DNA of 64,000 nt from Gillisella vitis. Lineage in GTDB: Bacteria; Pseudomonadota; Alphaproteobacteria; Rhizobiales; Rhizobiaceae. The position numbers were made by a program, and so were the translations under genes. Under the pieces are notes generated by a model. That model made no database searches. It was not told the DNA's origin and was given only the letters and a program-made list of their open reading frames with translations. Below are positions 37,615 through 47,008 of the stretch, one piece after another (the stretch's first letter is position 1; each line of letters starts with the position of its first letter). The stretch is from positions 124,001 through 188,000 of the forward strand of contig NZ_LMVL02000003.1 of assembly GCF_001541345.2 (NCBI RefSeq), given 5' to 3'.

Positions 37615-38520
37615 TCAGGCCGATTGGATCTGGAGGGTCAGGCGGCCATCGTGATTGGCAAAGGCAAAGCGCGGAGTGGAGCCTTTAGCCGCCGCGCCTT
37701 CAAAGGTCACGGTCATCTTGTCGGACGACCCTGCAAAGGTCAGGATCAGGCTATTGGTGCCGGTGGTGACGGTGATATCGCTCTGCTGAAATCCGCTCAG
37801 TTGAAGGGAGAGTGGCCCATCCGTGGTCATGGTGTCCTGACCATCGCCAGCGGCAAAGGCATATTCGGCAACGCTATTGCTGCCGGGTTTTTGGTGGATG
37901 GTCACCGTATCATTGCCGGTGCCGCCAGAGGCGAAGATGCGACTGCCTTCGAGATACATCGTATCATCGCCAGCACCGCCGTCGATATTGGCCAGCGTGT
38001 CGCCGGAGGCTTTGATACTGTCGTTACCGTCGCCGCCCGTTACCGCCATGATCAGCGATCCCGTCAACTGGATATCGTCATCGCCAGCTCCGCCGTCGAT
38101 CTCCGAGAGCAGGACGGCGCTGGCCTTCAGGCTGTCCTTGCCGTCGCCCAGTGCAATTCCCGCCATGGCAGCGCTTTTGGCCACCAGGCTATCGTCGCCA
38201 TTGCCGGTCTCAACCTGATAGATACCACGACCGGTAAAGGTCAGGCTGTCATTACTTTCCGTCCCGGTGACGCTGGTGATATAGCCAAGGCTTTCACTGA
38301 CATCGGCTTGGTCGGCGCTGCCGCCATCGCCAAGGCTGAGAATTTCGATGATGCGGGCCAATGCCCGTTGCCCGGCGCTGTCGGAGACTGTGCCACGATC
38401 AGATGGGCTATGGCCGGTGTTTGCCGTTGGTGTGGGCTTGGCTGGACTGCTGCCGGAAAACAGCTGGCTTGCATAGGCCACGGCATTTGGGTCGCGATAG
38501 AAACTGTTGATGCTGCTCAT
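37615..38520 (-). CDS. RTX-like calcium-binding repeat protein
   Basis: A 301-residue protein with at least five glycine/aspartate repeats of the RTX type: GNGDDSLV, DGGAGDDDIQL, GGDGNDSIKAS, DGGAGDDTMYL and GGTGNDTVTI. These form calcium-binding beta-rolls. The N-terminal 90 residues are Ser/Ala-rich and unrecognised. No Sec signal peptide is visible, and RTX proteins are usually exported by type I secretion through a C-terminal signal, but no transporter genes are nearby. The ATG at 38520 has GGAGAG 6 nt upstream. It is first in a set with the M4 protease and its inhibitor. Confidence 0.8.
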   Translation of the reverse strand: MSSINSFYRDPNAVAYASQLFSGSSPAKPTPTANTGHSPSDRGTVSDSAGQRALARIIEILSLGDGGSADQADVSESLGYITSVTGTESNDSLTFTGRGIYQVETGNGDDSLVAKSAAMAGIALGDGKDSLKASAVLLSEIDGGAGDDDIQLTGSLIMAVTGGDGNDSIKASGDTLANIDGGAGDDTMYLEGSRIFASGGTGNDTVTIHQKPGSNSVAEYAFAAGDGQDTMTTDGPLSLQLSGFQQSDITVTTGTNSLILTFAGSSDKMTVTFEGAAAKGSTPRFAFANHDGRLTLQIQSA

Positions 38521-38629
38521 GTGCGCTCTCCGTGCCCGGTACGAGCCACAAGATAAGAGCACACTTATATATAAGGGAGTGTAAAGCCAGCCTTGCTTCA
38601 AAACGCGGTGAGCAAGTCGTTAACGTCAA

Positions 38630-38653
38630 AGGGGCCGGAAATATCCAGCCCCT
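38630..38653 (-). terminator. Candidate terminator after the aldo/keto reductase gene
   Basis: On the minus strand AGGGGCTGGA and TTCCGGCCCCT form a stem with one mismatch, followed by TTTGA. It starts 24 bp after the reductase stop. The short T-run makes it a moderate candidate. Confidence 0.5.
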
Positions 38654-38676
38654 GAGTGTTTTCTCTGGTTGTTGAC

Positions 38677-39720
38677 TCAAATTGGCATGGGATATTGCCG
38701 ATAAATCGCGGCAATGCCCTTCATCACTTCGTCGGACAGGGTGACGTTGGCAGCACCGATATTGGTTTTCAGCTGGTCCATGCTGGTCGCGCCGATAATG
38801 ACCGAGGCCATGAACGGGCGGGTCAGGCAGAAGGCCAGCGCCATTTGCGACGGGTCGAGGCCATTCTGTTTCGCTAGCTCTATATAGGCGCGGGTCGCGG
38901 GTTCCTGGTTTGGCGTTAATCGGCCGCCGATATCGCCGTTGATTGAGCCGCGTGATCCGGCGGGCTTTGCGCCGTCAAGATATTTGCCGCTCAAGATGCC
39001 GCCAGCCAGCGGTGAATAGGAGAGAAGGCCGACCTGCTCGTGGTGGGACAGTTCCGCCATGTCGAGATCGTGCGGACGGTAGAGAAGGTTATATTCGTTC
39101 TGCACACTGGCGACGCGTGGCAGGCATTTCTGCTCGGCGATATCCAGAAATTTCTGCGTTCCCCAGGTAGTTTCGTTTGACAGGCCGATGGCGCGGATCT
39201 TTCCGGCGGTAACGCAATCCTGCAACGCTTCGAGCTTTTCGGTGATTTCGGCCAGCACCTGGGCGCGGTTCTGATTGGACGGATCGTAACCCCAGACACC
39301 ACGGAAATGATAATGACCGCGATTGGGCCAATGAATTTGATAGAGGTCGATATAATCGGTTTTCAGACGCATCAGGCTGGCATCGACCGCCTCGCGGATC
39401 GTGTCGGCATTGATCGGAGCACCACCTCGGATATAGGGCCGCCCGGCGCCTGCAACCTTGGTCGCCAGCACCACATCCTTGCGTTTGCCGGTTTTTTCAA
39501 ACCACAGGCCGATCAGTTTCTCGGTGTCCGTATAGGTTTCAGCAGAGAGTGGCGTGGTGGGATAAAGCTCGGCGGTGTCAAAGAAATTCACACCCTTATC
39601 AAGGGCATAGTCCATTTGTGCGAAGGCGTCTTCCTTCGTGTTCTGGCTTCCCCAGGTCATGGTGCCGAGGCAGATTGAGGAGACGGAAATATCCGTGCGG
39701 CCAAGCCTGTTATATTTCAT
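38677..39720 (-). CDS. NADP-dependent aldo/keto reductase (Tas-like)
   Basis: A 347-residue TIM-barrel oxidoreductase. The family pattern is clear: YNRLGRTDISVSSICLGTMT, then the catalytic Asp/Tyr in NFFDTAELYP, Lys in LATKVAG and His in LYQIHWPNRG. The match is closest to Tas/MocA-type reductases with a long barrel loop. Substrate unknown. It is divergent from fabD, with a 206-bp gap, and precedes the RTX-protease set on the same strand. Confidence 0.9.
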   Translation of the reverse strand: MKYNRLGRTDISVSSICLGTMTWGSQNTKEDAFAQMDYALDKGVNFFDTAELYPTTPLSAETYTDTEKLIGLWFEKTGKRKDVVLATKVAGAGRPYIRGGAPINADTIREAVDASLMRLKTDYIDLYQIHWPNRGHYHFRGVWGYDPSNQNRAQVLAEITEKLEALQDCVTAGKIRAIGLSNETTWGTQKFLDIAEQKCLPRVASVQNEYNLLYRPHDLDMAELSHHEQVGLLSYSPLAGGILSGKYLDGAKPAGSRGSINGDIGGRLTPNQEPATRAYIELAKQNGLDPSQMALAFCLTRPFMASVIIGATSMDQLKTNIGAANVTLSDEVMKGIAAIYRQYPMPI

Positions 39721-39926
39721 GGTCTATGGTCTCGGTTTTGAAAACGCTCTTTGCGAGCAGGGATGGATCGAGGCGGAATGTAGAGGGAATTTTCCGATCC
39801 GCAAGACCCGCCAATACACCTCCAAAGCCTGTGACTTCACCGGGGTTGAGGCGTCGATACGGCCTCCAAGGCTTGACTCTCGGGGATAGTTTGTCAATTG
39901 GAGAGGAAAATAGCAGGGAGTACCGC

Positions 39927-40871
39927 ATGGGTGTCGCATTTACATTTCCGGGCCAGGGCAGCCAGGTCGTCGGAATGGGCAAGGATCTGGCTGAGGCTTT
40001 TCCGGAAGCCCGCACGGTTTTTGACGAAGTGGACGATGCACTCGGCCAGAAACTGTCGGACGTGATGTGGAATGGGTCCGCTGAGGATCTTACCCTGACG
40101 GCCAATGCCCAGCCGGCGCTGATGGCTGTGTCCATCGCGGTGCTGCGGGTTATGGAAGCGCGTGGCTTCTCGTTGGCGCGCAAAGTGTCCTATGTCGCGG
40201 GCCACTCGCTCGGTGAATATTCGGCGCTCTGTGCCGCCGGTACGTTCAGCCTTGCCGATACCGCTCGCCTGTTGCGCATTCGCGGCAATGCCATGCAGGC
40301 CGCAGTCCCGGTTGGCGCTGGCGCCATGGCGGCAATTATCGGTCTGGAGCATGGCGATGTCGAAAAGGTCTGCAAGGAGGCTAGTGCCGAAGGTCCGGTA
40401 CAGATCGCCAATGACAATGGCGGTGGGCAGCTGGTGATTTCCGGCGCGAAGGTTGCCGTAGAAAAGGCAGCGGCGCTTGCAACGGAAAAAGGCGCCAAGC
40501 GCGCCATCATGCTGCCGGTCTCGGCACCATTCCATTCGACGCTGATGGGTCCGGCAGCCGATGCCATGGCCCAGGCTTTGGCGTCGGTCGAGATGAAGGC
40601 GCCTGTCGTGCCGTTGATCGCCAATGTCGTTGCGGTTCCGGTCAGCGACCCGAACGAGATCCGCCGCCTGTTGGTGGAGCAGGTGACAGGTCAGGTGCGC
40701 TGGCGTGAAACGGTGGAGTGGTTCAGCCACAATGCCGTCTCGGTTCTCTATGAGATTGGCGCTGGCAAGGTGCTGAGCGGCCTGGTGCGGCGCATCGACA
40801 AGAATATCACCGGCACGGCGGTCGGTTCACCAGCTGATATCGAAGCGGCCCTGACCGCGTTGATGTCTTAA
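39927..40871 (+). CDS. fabD: Malonyl-CoA:ACP transacylase
   Basis: A 314-residue transacylase that loads malonyl groups onto ACP. FTFPGQGSQVVGMG is the N-terminal signature. The active serine is S94 in VAGHSLGEYSALC, and the His is in VSAPFHSTLM. The frame opens at 39549, but the ATG at 39927 matches the family N-terminus and has AGGGAG 7 nt upstream. First gene of the fatty-acid synthesis cluster. Confidence 0.97.
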   Translation: MGVAFTFPGQGSQVVGMGKDLAEAFPEARTVFDEVDDALGQKLSDVMWNGSAEDLTLTANAQPALMAVSIAVLRVMEARGFSLARKVSYVAGHSLGEYSALCAAGTFSLADTARLLRIRGNAMQAAVPVGAGAMAAIIGLEHGDVEKVCKEASAEGPVQIANDNGGGQLVISGAKVAVEKAAALATEKGAKRAIMLPVSAPFHSTLMGPAADAMAQALASVEMKAPVVPLIANVVAVPVSDPNEIRRLLVEQVTGQVRWRETVEWFSHNAVSVLYEIGAGKVLSGLVRRIDKNITGTAVGSPADIEAALTALMS

Positions 40872-40988
40872 GCCATCTGGTTTGCGGCCTGGCGGGGCCG
40901 TTAGCCTATGAATGCACAATGCAGAATTTTCTAACATGAGGCTGGCGTTCGCAGGGCGAAACCGGGTCTCAAGCAACGAGGATTGAAC

Positions 40989-41726
40989 ATGTTCGATTTG
41001 ACCGGCCGCAAGGCCCTGGTAACCGGCGCAACCGGCGGCATTGGCGAGGAAATCGCCCGCATGCTGCATGCGCAAGGCGCAATCGTCGGTCTGCATGGCA
41101 CCCGCGTCGAAAAGCTGGAGGCGCTGGCCGCCGATCTGGGCGAGCGTGTGAAGATTTTTCCCGCCAATCTCGCCGACCGCGATGAAGTGAAGGCGCTTGG
41201 CGAAAAGGCCGAAGCCGAACTGGAAGGCGTCGACATTCTCGTCAACAATGCTGGCATCACCAAGGATGGCCTGTTCGTACGCATGTCGGATGCCGATTGG
41301 GACAGCGTGCTGGAGGTCAACCTGACCTCGACATTCCGCCTGACGCGCGAGCTGACCCATCCGATGATGCGCCGCCGCTATGGCCGGATCATCAACATCA
41401 CTTCGATTGTTGGTGTGACCGGCAATCCCGGCCAGGCCAATTACTGCGCCTCCAAGGCCGGCATGATCGGCTTTTCCAAGTCGCTGGCCCAGGAAATTGC
41501 CGCGCGCAACGTCACGGTCAACTGTATTGCGCCTGGCTTTATCGAAAGCGCCATGACCGGCAAGCTGAACGATAAGCAGAAAGACACCATTATGGGGGCA
41601 ATCCCCATGAAACGTATGGGAACGGGAGCCGAGATTGCGTCTGCCGTTCTCTATCTGGCCTCTTCGGAAGCGAGCTATGTCACCGGCCAGACACTGCATG
41701 TGAATGGCGGCATGGCAATGATCTGA
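40989..41726 (+). CDS. fabG: 3-oxoacyl-[ACP] reductase
   Basis: A 245-residue SDR that reduces beta-ketoacyl-ACP with NADPH. KALVTGATGGIGEEIARML binds the cofactor, LVNNAGITKDGLF and NITSIVGVTGNPGQANYCAS carry the NNAG and Ser-Tyr sites, and SKAGM the Lys. GQTLHVNGGMAMI is the canonical FabG C-terminus. The ATG at 40989 is chosen over a TTG two codons upstream, with GAGG 8 nt before it. Confidence 0.97.
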   Translation: MFDLTGRKALVTGATGGIGEEIARMLHAQGAIVGLHGTRVEKLEALAADLGERVKIFPANLADRDEVKALGEKAEAELEGVDILVNNAGITKDGLFVRMSDADWDSVLEVNLTSTFRLTRELTHPMMRRRYGRIINITSIVGVTGNPGQANYCASKAGMIGFSKSLAQEIAARNVTVNCIAPGFIESAMTGKLNDKQKDTIMGAIPMKRMGTGAEIASAVLYLASSEASYVTGQTLHVNGGMAMI

Positions 41727-41840
41727 AGACAAGCCAAAACCCGCTTAATTGGCCTGGGAACAACCAGAGGGCATCGATTTTCGGGCTTTCCGGCAGACTT
41801 AAACCATGTTAATCGGGCGGGGACTGTGAGCAGTCGTCCC

Positions 41841-41873
41841 GGAAATGGCCAGAAAATGGCCACGAAATGGAAG
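41841..41873. repeat. Three imperfect 11-bp tandem repeats
   Basis: GGAAATGGCCA (41841), GAAAATGGCCA (41852) and CGAAATGGAAG (41863) follow each other directly in the fabG-acpP gap, 149 bp upstream of acpP. They could be binding sites in the acpP promoter or a local duplication. Confidence 0.6.
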
Positions 41874-42021
41874 GTCTTGCGCCTGACCGTGAGCACGGAA
41901 CGAACGTGTGCAGAGCGGGTTCAACGCAAATGCCGGCGACGTCTTCGGACCCGCGGGCGCAAAACAGGGTGGGAACGTCATCACGGCATTCCCTTTTATA
42001 TTAGAGGTCGAGGAAACCGAC

Positions 42022-42258
42022 ATGAGCGATATCGCAGAACGCGTAAAGAAAATTGTTATTGACCATCTGGGCGTTGAAGCCGACAAGGTCGTTGAAGGCG
42101 CAAGCTTCATCGACGATCTCGGTGCAGACTCGCTCGACACGGTCGAACTGGTCATGGCGTTCGAAGAAGAATTCGGCGTCGAGATCCCCGACGATGCAGC
42201 TGACTCCATCCTCACGGTTGGCGATGCTGTCAAGTTCATCGAAAAGGCTCAGGCTTGA
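42022..42258 (+). CDS. acpP: Acyl carrier protein
   Basis: A 78-residue acidic ACP. The phosphopantetheine serine is S37 in [33 protein letters not shown] and [17 protein letters not shown] are conserved. It carries growing acyl chains for membrane lipids and lipid A. AGGA lies about 8 nt before the ATG. A 295-bp leader separates it from fabG, and a strong terminator follows, so it probably has its own transcript. Confidence 0.97.
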
Positions 42259-42276
42259 TCCTTGATCTTCCTGAGA

Positions 42277-42298
42277 GGGGCGGGCTCCTGTCCGCCCC
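42277..42298 (+). terminator. GC-rich hairpin directly after acpP
   Basis: GGGGCGG (42277-42283) pairs with CCGCCCC (42292-42298) around an 8-nt loop, 18 bp after the acpP stop. No T-run follows, so it more likely stabilises the abundant acpP mRNA than ends it. Confidence 0.55.
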
Positions 42299-42302
42299 CT
42301 TC

Positions 42303-42348
42303 ACAGGACCTGCAAGCAAAAGACATGCAAGTACGGTCCTGTTTTTTT
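42303..42348 (+). terminator. Rho-independent terminator after acpP
   Basis: ACAGGACC (42303-42310) pairs with GGTCCTGT (42335-42342), and seven T residues follow from 42342. The 24-nt loop has a small inner pairing (GCA/TGC). Ends the acpP transcript before fabF. Confidence 0.85.
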
Positions 42349-42501
42349 GACGTTGTTTTCAGATTTAACAGCCGAACCTCATCCTGGATGACGGGTTAGC
42401 GGGCTGTGAATCTTTGATCCGTTGCATGTTTTCACCTTCAATCGAGGCGGATTGAGGGGCATGCTTTAGAATTTGATTGTTTGAGTGGGGTGAACGGGCG
42501 A

Positions 42502-43764
42502 ATGAGACGTGTCGTTATCACCGGTACCGGCATGGTATCTCCTCTTGGCTGCGGTACGGACGTCACCTGGACGCGGCTTCTTGCCGGCCAGAACGCTGCC
42601 CGCAAAGTAACCGAATTCGAGGTCGAGGATCTTCCGGCCAAGATCGCTTGCCGACTTCCCTTTGGCGACGGTACAGACGGCACCTTCAATGCCGATGACT
42701 GGATGGAGCCGAAGGAACAGCGCAAGGTCGATCCTTTTATAGTTTATGCGATGGCCGCTGCGGAAATGGCACTGGCCGATGCCGACTGGAAACCCCAGAC
42801 CGATGAGGACCAGATCGCCACCGGCGTGCTGATCGGTTCTGGCATCGGTGGCATCGAAGGCATTGTCGAAGCCGGCTATACGCTGCGCGACAAAGGTCCG
42901 CGCCGCATTTCCCCCTTCTTCATTCCTGGTCGGTTGATCAACCTGGCCTCCGGTCATGTTTCAATCCGCCATAAGCTGCGCGGTCCCAACCACTCTGTGG
43001 TCACCGCCTGTTCGACGGGCGCCCATGCTATCGGCGATGCCAGCCGGTTCATCGCTTTCGGCGATGCCGACGTGATGGTGGCCGGTGGTGCCGAATCGCC
43101 GATCAGCCGGATTTCGTTGGCCGGTTTTGCCGCCTGCAAGGCTCTGTCCACCCAGCATAACGATGATCCGCAAAAGGCCTCGCGCCCCTATGACAGAGAC
43201 CGCGATGGTTTTGTGATGGGTGAGGGCGCCGGGATCGTGGTGCTTGAGGAGTTGGAACACGCCAAGGCGCGTGGTGCCAAGATCTATGCGGAAGTGGTCG
43301 GCTACGGCCTGTCCGGCGATGCATTCCACATCACGGCACCCGCGGAAGATGGCGACGGCGCATTCCGCTGCATGACCATGGCATTGAAGCGCGCTGGCAT
43401 GACGGCTGCCGATATCGACTATATCAATGCCCATGGCACATCGACCATGGCCGATACGATTGAGCTTGGTGCTGTCGAGCGGCTGGTCGGTGCTTCCGCC
43501 TCAAAGATTTCGATGTCCTCGACCAAATCGGCCATCGGGCATCTTCTGGGGGCAGCCGGTGCGGTTGAAGCCATCTTCTCGGCGCTTGCCATTCGGGATG
43601 GTATCGTTCCACCGACGCTGAACCTCGATACGCCGGATGTGGACAGCGCCATCGACCTGGTGCCGCATCAGGCCCGCAAGCGCGATGTGCGTGTGGCTCT
43701 GTCGAATTCTTTCGGGTTCGGTGGCACCAATGCATCGCTGGTGCTGCGCCGCTTCGAAAGCTAG
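42502..43764 (+). CDS. fabF: 3-oxoacyl-[ACP] synthase II
   Basis: A 420-residue condensing enzyme that elongates acyl-ACP with malonyl-ACP. The active cysteine is in VVTACSTGAHAIGD, and the two His in NAHGTSTMADT and SAIGHLLGAAG. SFGFGGTNASLVL closes the protein. The ATG at 42502 starts MRRVVITGTGMVSPLG, the usual N-terminus. It follows the acpP terminator, so it probably has a separate promoter within 42349-42501. Confidence 0.96.
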   Translation: MRRVVITGTGMVSPLGCGTDVTWTRLLAGQNAARKVTEFEVEDLPAKIACRLPFGDGTDGTFNADDWMEPKEQRKVDPFIVYAMAAAEMALADADWKPQTDEDQIATGVLIGSGIGGIEGIVEAGYTLRDKGPRRISPFFIPGRLINLASGHVSIRHKLRGPNHSVVTACSTGAHAIGDASRFIAFGDADVMVAGGAESPISRISLAGFAACKALSTQHNDDPQKASRPYDRDRDGFVMGEGAGIVVLEELEHAKARGAKIYAEVVGYGLSGDAFHITAPAEDGDGAFRCMTMALKRAGMTAADIDYINAHGTSTMADTIELGAVERLVGASASKISMSSTKSAIGHLLGAAGAVEAIFSALAIRDGIVPPTLNLDTPDVDSAIDLVPHQARKRDVRVALSNSFGFGGTNASLVLRRFES

Positions 43765-44095
43765 AGTTTTGAAGGGAAAAGCGCAAATTGGTTTTCCCGA
43801 AATCAGGGAAGCGATTTGCGCTTTTGTGCTTCAAGCCTTGGTCATGCTCTCAATCCCGGCCATCTTCCTGATCCTTGCCAGTGGGAAAGTAGATCCCCTG
43901 CCTTTTCTGAAGGGCAGGGGTAGAGTATGAAACTCTGCCGGGCCGATGCTGTCTCGTGGTAAGGGCAGAGGATGGGCTTGAAGGTCTGGTTTCAACCCCT
44001 GCCGTCGCTACAACGCCGGAAGACACGTGTCCGGAACCCGCTTTTGCCGTAATGCTTGCCCAAAAGCACCATGACCGAACAGAAGAGGAGTGCCG
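43765..44095. other. Intergenic region between fabF and mltG with two hairpins
   Basis: The 331 bp contain no credible gene. They hold the fabF 3' inverted repeat (43774-43825) and a second hairpin in which CCCCTGCC (43895-43902) pairs with GGCAGGGG (43913-43920). The mltG promoter is probably in the second half. Confidence 0.6.
43774..43825 (+). terminator. fabF 3' inverted repeat containing a dispersed GGGAAAA element
   Basis: AAAAGCGCAAAT (43777-43788) pairs with ATTTGCGCTTTT (43814-43825), a 12-bp stem ending in four T residues, 10 bp after the fabF stop. Nested inside, GGGAAAA (43774-43780) and TTTTCCC (43792-43798) form the same 7-11-7 element found at 55841-55865. The two structures are mutually exclusive folds. 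Confidence 0.65.
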
Positions 44096-45334
44096 GTGAG
44101 CGATCGCGTCGACCAGGAAGCCAACCGTTCCAGCAATGGTGGCGAACAGCAGCCCCAAAATCAAAACCAGGCGGCGAAAGGGCCTTTCATCCCCAAATCG
44201 CCCTCGGAAGCCCTGAGGCCGGAGCGGGTGCCGCAACCGCCGCGTCGTTCCCGGCGCGCCCGAAGCCAGGTGGTGGTGTTCCTGAATTTCGTGATGACCT
44301 TGCTGGTCTTTGCCTGCATTGCCGCAGTTGCTGCCTTTTATTACGTGGTTTCTGCGTTTCAGGACCCGGGTCCGCTCTCCACCAACGCCAATTTTCTGGT
44401 TCGCAACGGCGCAGGCGTGTCCGAAATCGCCACCAGCCTTGAGCGCAATGGTATGATTTCCGATGCGCGGATTTTCCGTTACATGACATCGACCTATCTG
44501 CATGATGGCGATACGTTGAAGGCTGGCGAATACGAGATCAAGGCTGGCGCCTCGATGAAGGATATTCTCGAGCTGCTGCGGTCGGGCAAATCCATTCTCT
44601 ATTCGGTGACGCTGCCGGAGGGTCTGACGGTCAAACAGATGTTCGACCGGCTGGCCAAGGATGAGACGCTGGAAGGCGATCTGCCCAAGGCGTTGCCGCC
44701 AGAGGGAAGCTTGCGCCCGGATACCTATAAATTTACCCGGGGCACCAAGCGGCAGGAAGTCGTCGACCAGATGCTCGACGGACAGAAACGTCTTGTCGAT
44801 CAGATCTGGGCCAATCGTTCCCCCGACCTGTCCTTGAAGACCAAGGAGCAATTCGTGGTTCTGGCCTCCATTGTCGAGAAGGAAACCGGCAAGGATGATG
44901 AGCGCGCCCATGTGGCCTCGGTGTTCCTCAACCGGCTGCAAAAGGGCATGCGGCTGCAATCGGACCCGACCATCGTCTACGGGTTGTTCGGCGGTGACGG
45001 CAAACCTGCTGACCGACCGATCTACCAGTCGGACCTGCAGAAGCAGACACCCTATAATACCTATGTTATCAAGGGCCTGCCACCGGGACCGATCGCCAAT
45101 CCGGGCCGTGCGGCGCTGGAGGCGGTTGCCAATCCCTGGCGTACCTCCGACCTGTATTTCGTCGCGGATGGCACTGGTGGTCACGTCTTTGCATCGACCC
45201 TCGATGAGCATAATGCCAATGTCAGGCGCTGGCGCAAGCTGGAGGCGGACCGAGGTGCAGATCCTGGCCAGGCCGTCGATGGCCAGCCGGAGGCGGACCC
45301 TGACCAGACTCCGAAACCGGTGAAGAAAAAATAA
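44096..45334 (+). CDS. mltG: Endolytic transglycosylase MltG
   Basis: A 412-residue YceG-family enzyme that cuts nascent glycan and sets strand length. A Gln/Pro/Arg-rich cytoplasmic N-terminus of about 60 residues precedes one membrane helix (VVVFLNFVMTLLVFACIAAV). The catalytic Glu is in ASIVEKETGKDDERAHVASV, followed by QSDPTIVYGL and YNTYVIKGLPPGPIANPG. The GTG at 44096 has AGGAG 5 nt upstream; another GTG at 44090 overlaps that site. It lies between fabF and yicC. Confidence 0.94.
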   Translation: MSDRVDQEANRSSNGGEQQPQNQNQAAKGPFIPKSPSEALRPERVPQPPRRSRRARSQVVVFLNFVMTLLVFACIAAVAAFYYVVSAFQDPGPLSTNANFLVRNGAGVSEIATSLERNGMISDARIFRYMTSTYLHDGDTLKAGEYEIKAGASMKDILELLRSGKSILYSVTLPEGLTVKQMFDRLAKDETLEGDLPKALPPEGSLRPDTYKFTRGTKRQEVVDQMLDGQKRLVDQIWANRSPDLSLKTKEQFVVLASIVEKETGKDDERAHVASVFLNRLQKGMRLQSDPTIVYGLFGGDGKPADRPIYQSDLQKQTPYNTYVIKGLPPGPIANPGRAALEAVANPWRTSDLYFVADGTGGHVFASTLDEHNANVRRWRKLEADRGADPGQAVDGQPEADPDQTPKPVKKK

Positions 45335-45389
45335 CATGACGCGGCTGGCCGGATGATCGGTCAAACAGTGCGGCGATGGAAGACACACG

Positions 45390-46280
45390 ATGACATTGCA
45401 ATCGATGACCGGGTTCGCCCGCAATGAAGGTCAGATCGGCCGCTATCGTTTTGCCTGGGAGCTGCGTTCGGTCAATGGCAAGGGGCTGGATGTGCGGCTT
45501 CGCCTGCCGCTGGGCCTGGAAGACATGGAAACCGAGGTCAAGGCGGCGATTGCCTTGCAGCTATCTCGTGGCAATCTACAGGTTGGCCTGAGCCTGACAG
45601 CCAGCGACAACCGGATGGAAGCGGTGGTCAACCGCGATGCCCTCAATGCCGTGCTAGAGCTGCGCGCTCAATTGGGTCCTGGCATCGTCTCAGCCGAACC
45701 ATTGTCGCTCGATACGCTTCTGTCTATCCGTGGCCTTGTCGATCTGCGCGAGGCGCAGGAGGACGGCACCCAGCTGGCCGCAAGGCGGCAAATGCTGCTG
45801 GGCGAACTGGAAACCGCCGTCACCGCGCTCGCGGAGATGCGCTCGCACGAAGGCCATGCCTTGCAGGCTGTCCTGCTCGGACATATCGATGAAATCGAGC
45901 GACTGGCCTTGGTGATCGAAGCGGATCCATCCCGCAGCCCGGACGAGATCGCACGGCGGCTTGCCACGCAGATTAGCGCGTTGCTGGCGTCCGCGCCTGT
46001 TCTGGACAAGGACAGGCTCTATGCCGAGGCGGCCTTGATGGCCACCAAGGCCGATCTGCGCGAGGAGATCGACCGGCTGAAGGCGCATGTGGCTGCGGCT
46101 CGGACCCTGCTGCGCGCGGGCGGGCCGGTCGGGCGCAAGCTCGATTTTCTGGCGCAGGAATTTAATCGCGAATCGAATACCATCTGCTCGAAATCCAATT
46201 CCGCCGCGGTTACCGCGGCTGGGATCGAATTGAAGGTCGTCATCGACCAGTTCCGTGAGCAGGTCCAAAATCTGGAGTGA
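45390..46280 (+). CDS. yicC: YicC family endoribonuclease
   Basis: A 296-residue YicC protein. MTLQSMTGFARNEGQ and WELRSVNGKGLDVRLRLP are the family's N-terminal signature. The C-terminal DUF1732 part has LDFLAQEFNRESNTICSKS and KVVIDQFREQVQNLE. In Escherichia coli the homologue is an endoribonuclease that acts on small RNA; the role here is inferred. gmk follows after 3 nt, so the two are coexpressed. Confidence 0.93.
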   Translation: MTLQSMTGFARNEGQIGRYRFAWELRSVNGKGLDVRLRLPLGLEDMETEVKAAIALQLSRGNLQVGLSLTASDNRMEAVVNRDALNAVLELRAQLGPGIVSAEPLSLDTLLSIRGLVDLREAQEDGTQLAARRQMLLGELETAVTALAEMRSHEGHALQAVLLGHIDEIERLALVIEADPSRSPDEIARRLATQISALLASAPVLDKDRLYAEAALMATKADLREEIDRLKAHVAAARTLLRAGGPVGRKLDFLAQEFNRESNTICSKSNSAAVTAAGIELKVVIDQFREQVQNLE

Positions 46281-46283
46281 AAC

Positions 46284-46946
46284 ATGTCCATCGCAGCGTC
46301 CAAAAACACCACCATTCCCAGGCGCGGCCTGATGCTGGTGATTTCCTCACCCTCGGGGGCGGGTAAATCGACCATTTCGCGCACGCTGATGGATATCGAC
46401 AAGCAGATCGGCATGTCGGTCAGCGTCACCACGCGCCAACGCCGTCCGAGTGAAATCGAGGGCGTGCATTACCACTTCATTTCGCAGCGTGAATTCGAGC
46501 GGCTCAAGGCCTCGGATGCGCTGCTGGAATGGGCGGAAGTGCATGGCAATTTCTATGGTACACCACGCGAGCCGGTCGAGGTGGCGATGTCGGAGGGACG
46601 CGACATGCTGTTCGACATCGACTGGCAGGGCGCCCAGCAATTGCAGGAGAAAATGGCCGCCGATGTGGTCTCGGTCTTCATCCTGCCGCCAACCATGACC
46701 GAACTGCAATCGCGCTTGCACCGCCGCGCCGAGGATTCCGAAGAGGTGATCCAGACCCGGCTCGCCAATTCCCGCTCCGAGATCGAGCATTGGCGTGAAT
46801 ATGACTATGTCATCGTCAATGACGACCTGAATTCGGCCTTCGATGCTGTGCAGTCAATCGTCAAGGCCGAGCGCCTGCGCCGCGACCGCCGCCCGGGCCT
46901 GTTCGATTTCGTCAATAAGCTGATTACGGAAGAGCCAAAGCTTTAA
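46284..46946 (+). CDS. gmk: Guanylate kinase
   Basis: A 220-residue enzyme converting GMP to GDP with ATP. The P-loop is [34 protein letters not shown] is the GMP-binding segment, followed by [10 protein letters not shown] and [14 protein letters not shown] lies 6 nt before the ATG, inside the end of yicC. Length is normal. Confidence 0.97.
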   Translation: MSIAASKNTTIPRRGLMLVISSPSGAGKSTISRTLMDIDKQIGMSVSVTTRQRRPSEIEGVHYHFISQREFERLKASDALLEWAEVHGNFYGTPREPVEVAMSEGRDMLFDIDWQGAQQLQEKMAADVVSVFILPPTMTELQSRLHRRAEDSEEVIQTRLANSRSEIEHWREYDYVIVNDDLNSAFDAVQSIVKAERLRRDRRPGLFDFVNKLITEEPKL

Positions 46947-47008
46947 CATAGGGTCAGGACTGGAGGGTCCGAACCAAATAGCCTGTTCCTGGTGGCATGA
47001 GGAGAGAG

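Noticed and set aside
43850..45424. A 524-residue minus-strand open frame
   Set aside because: Antisense to mltG, which has its membrane segment and catalytic Glu.
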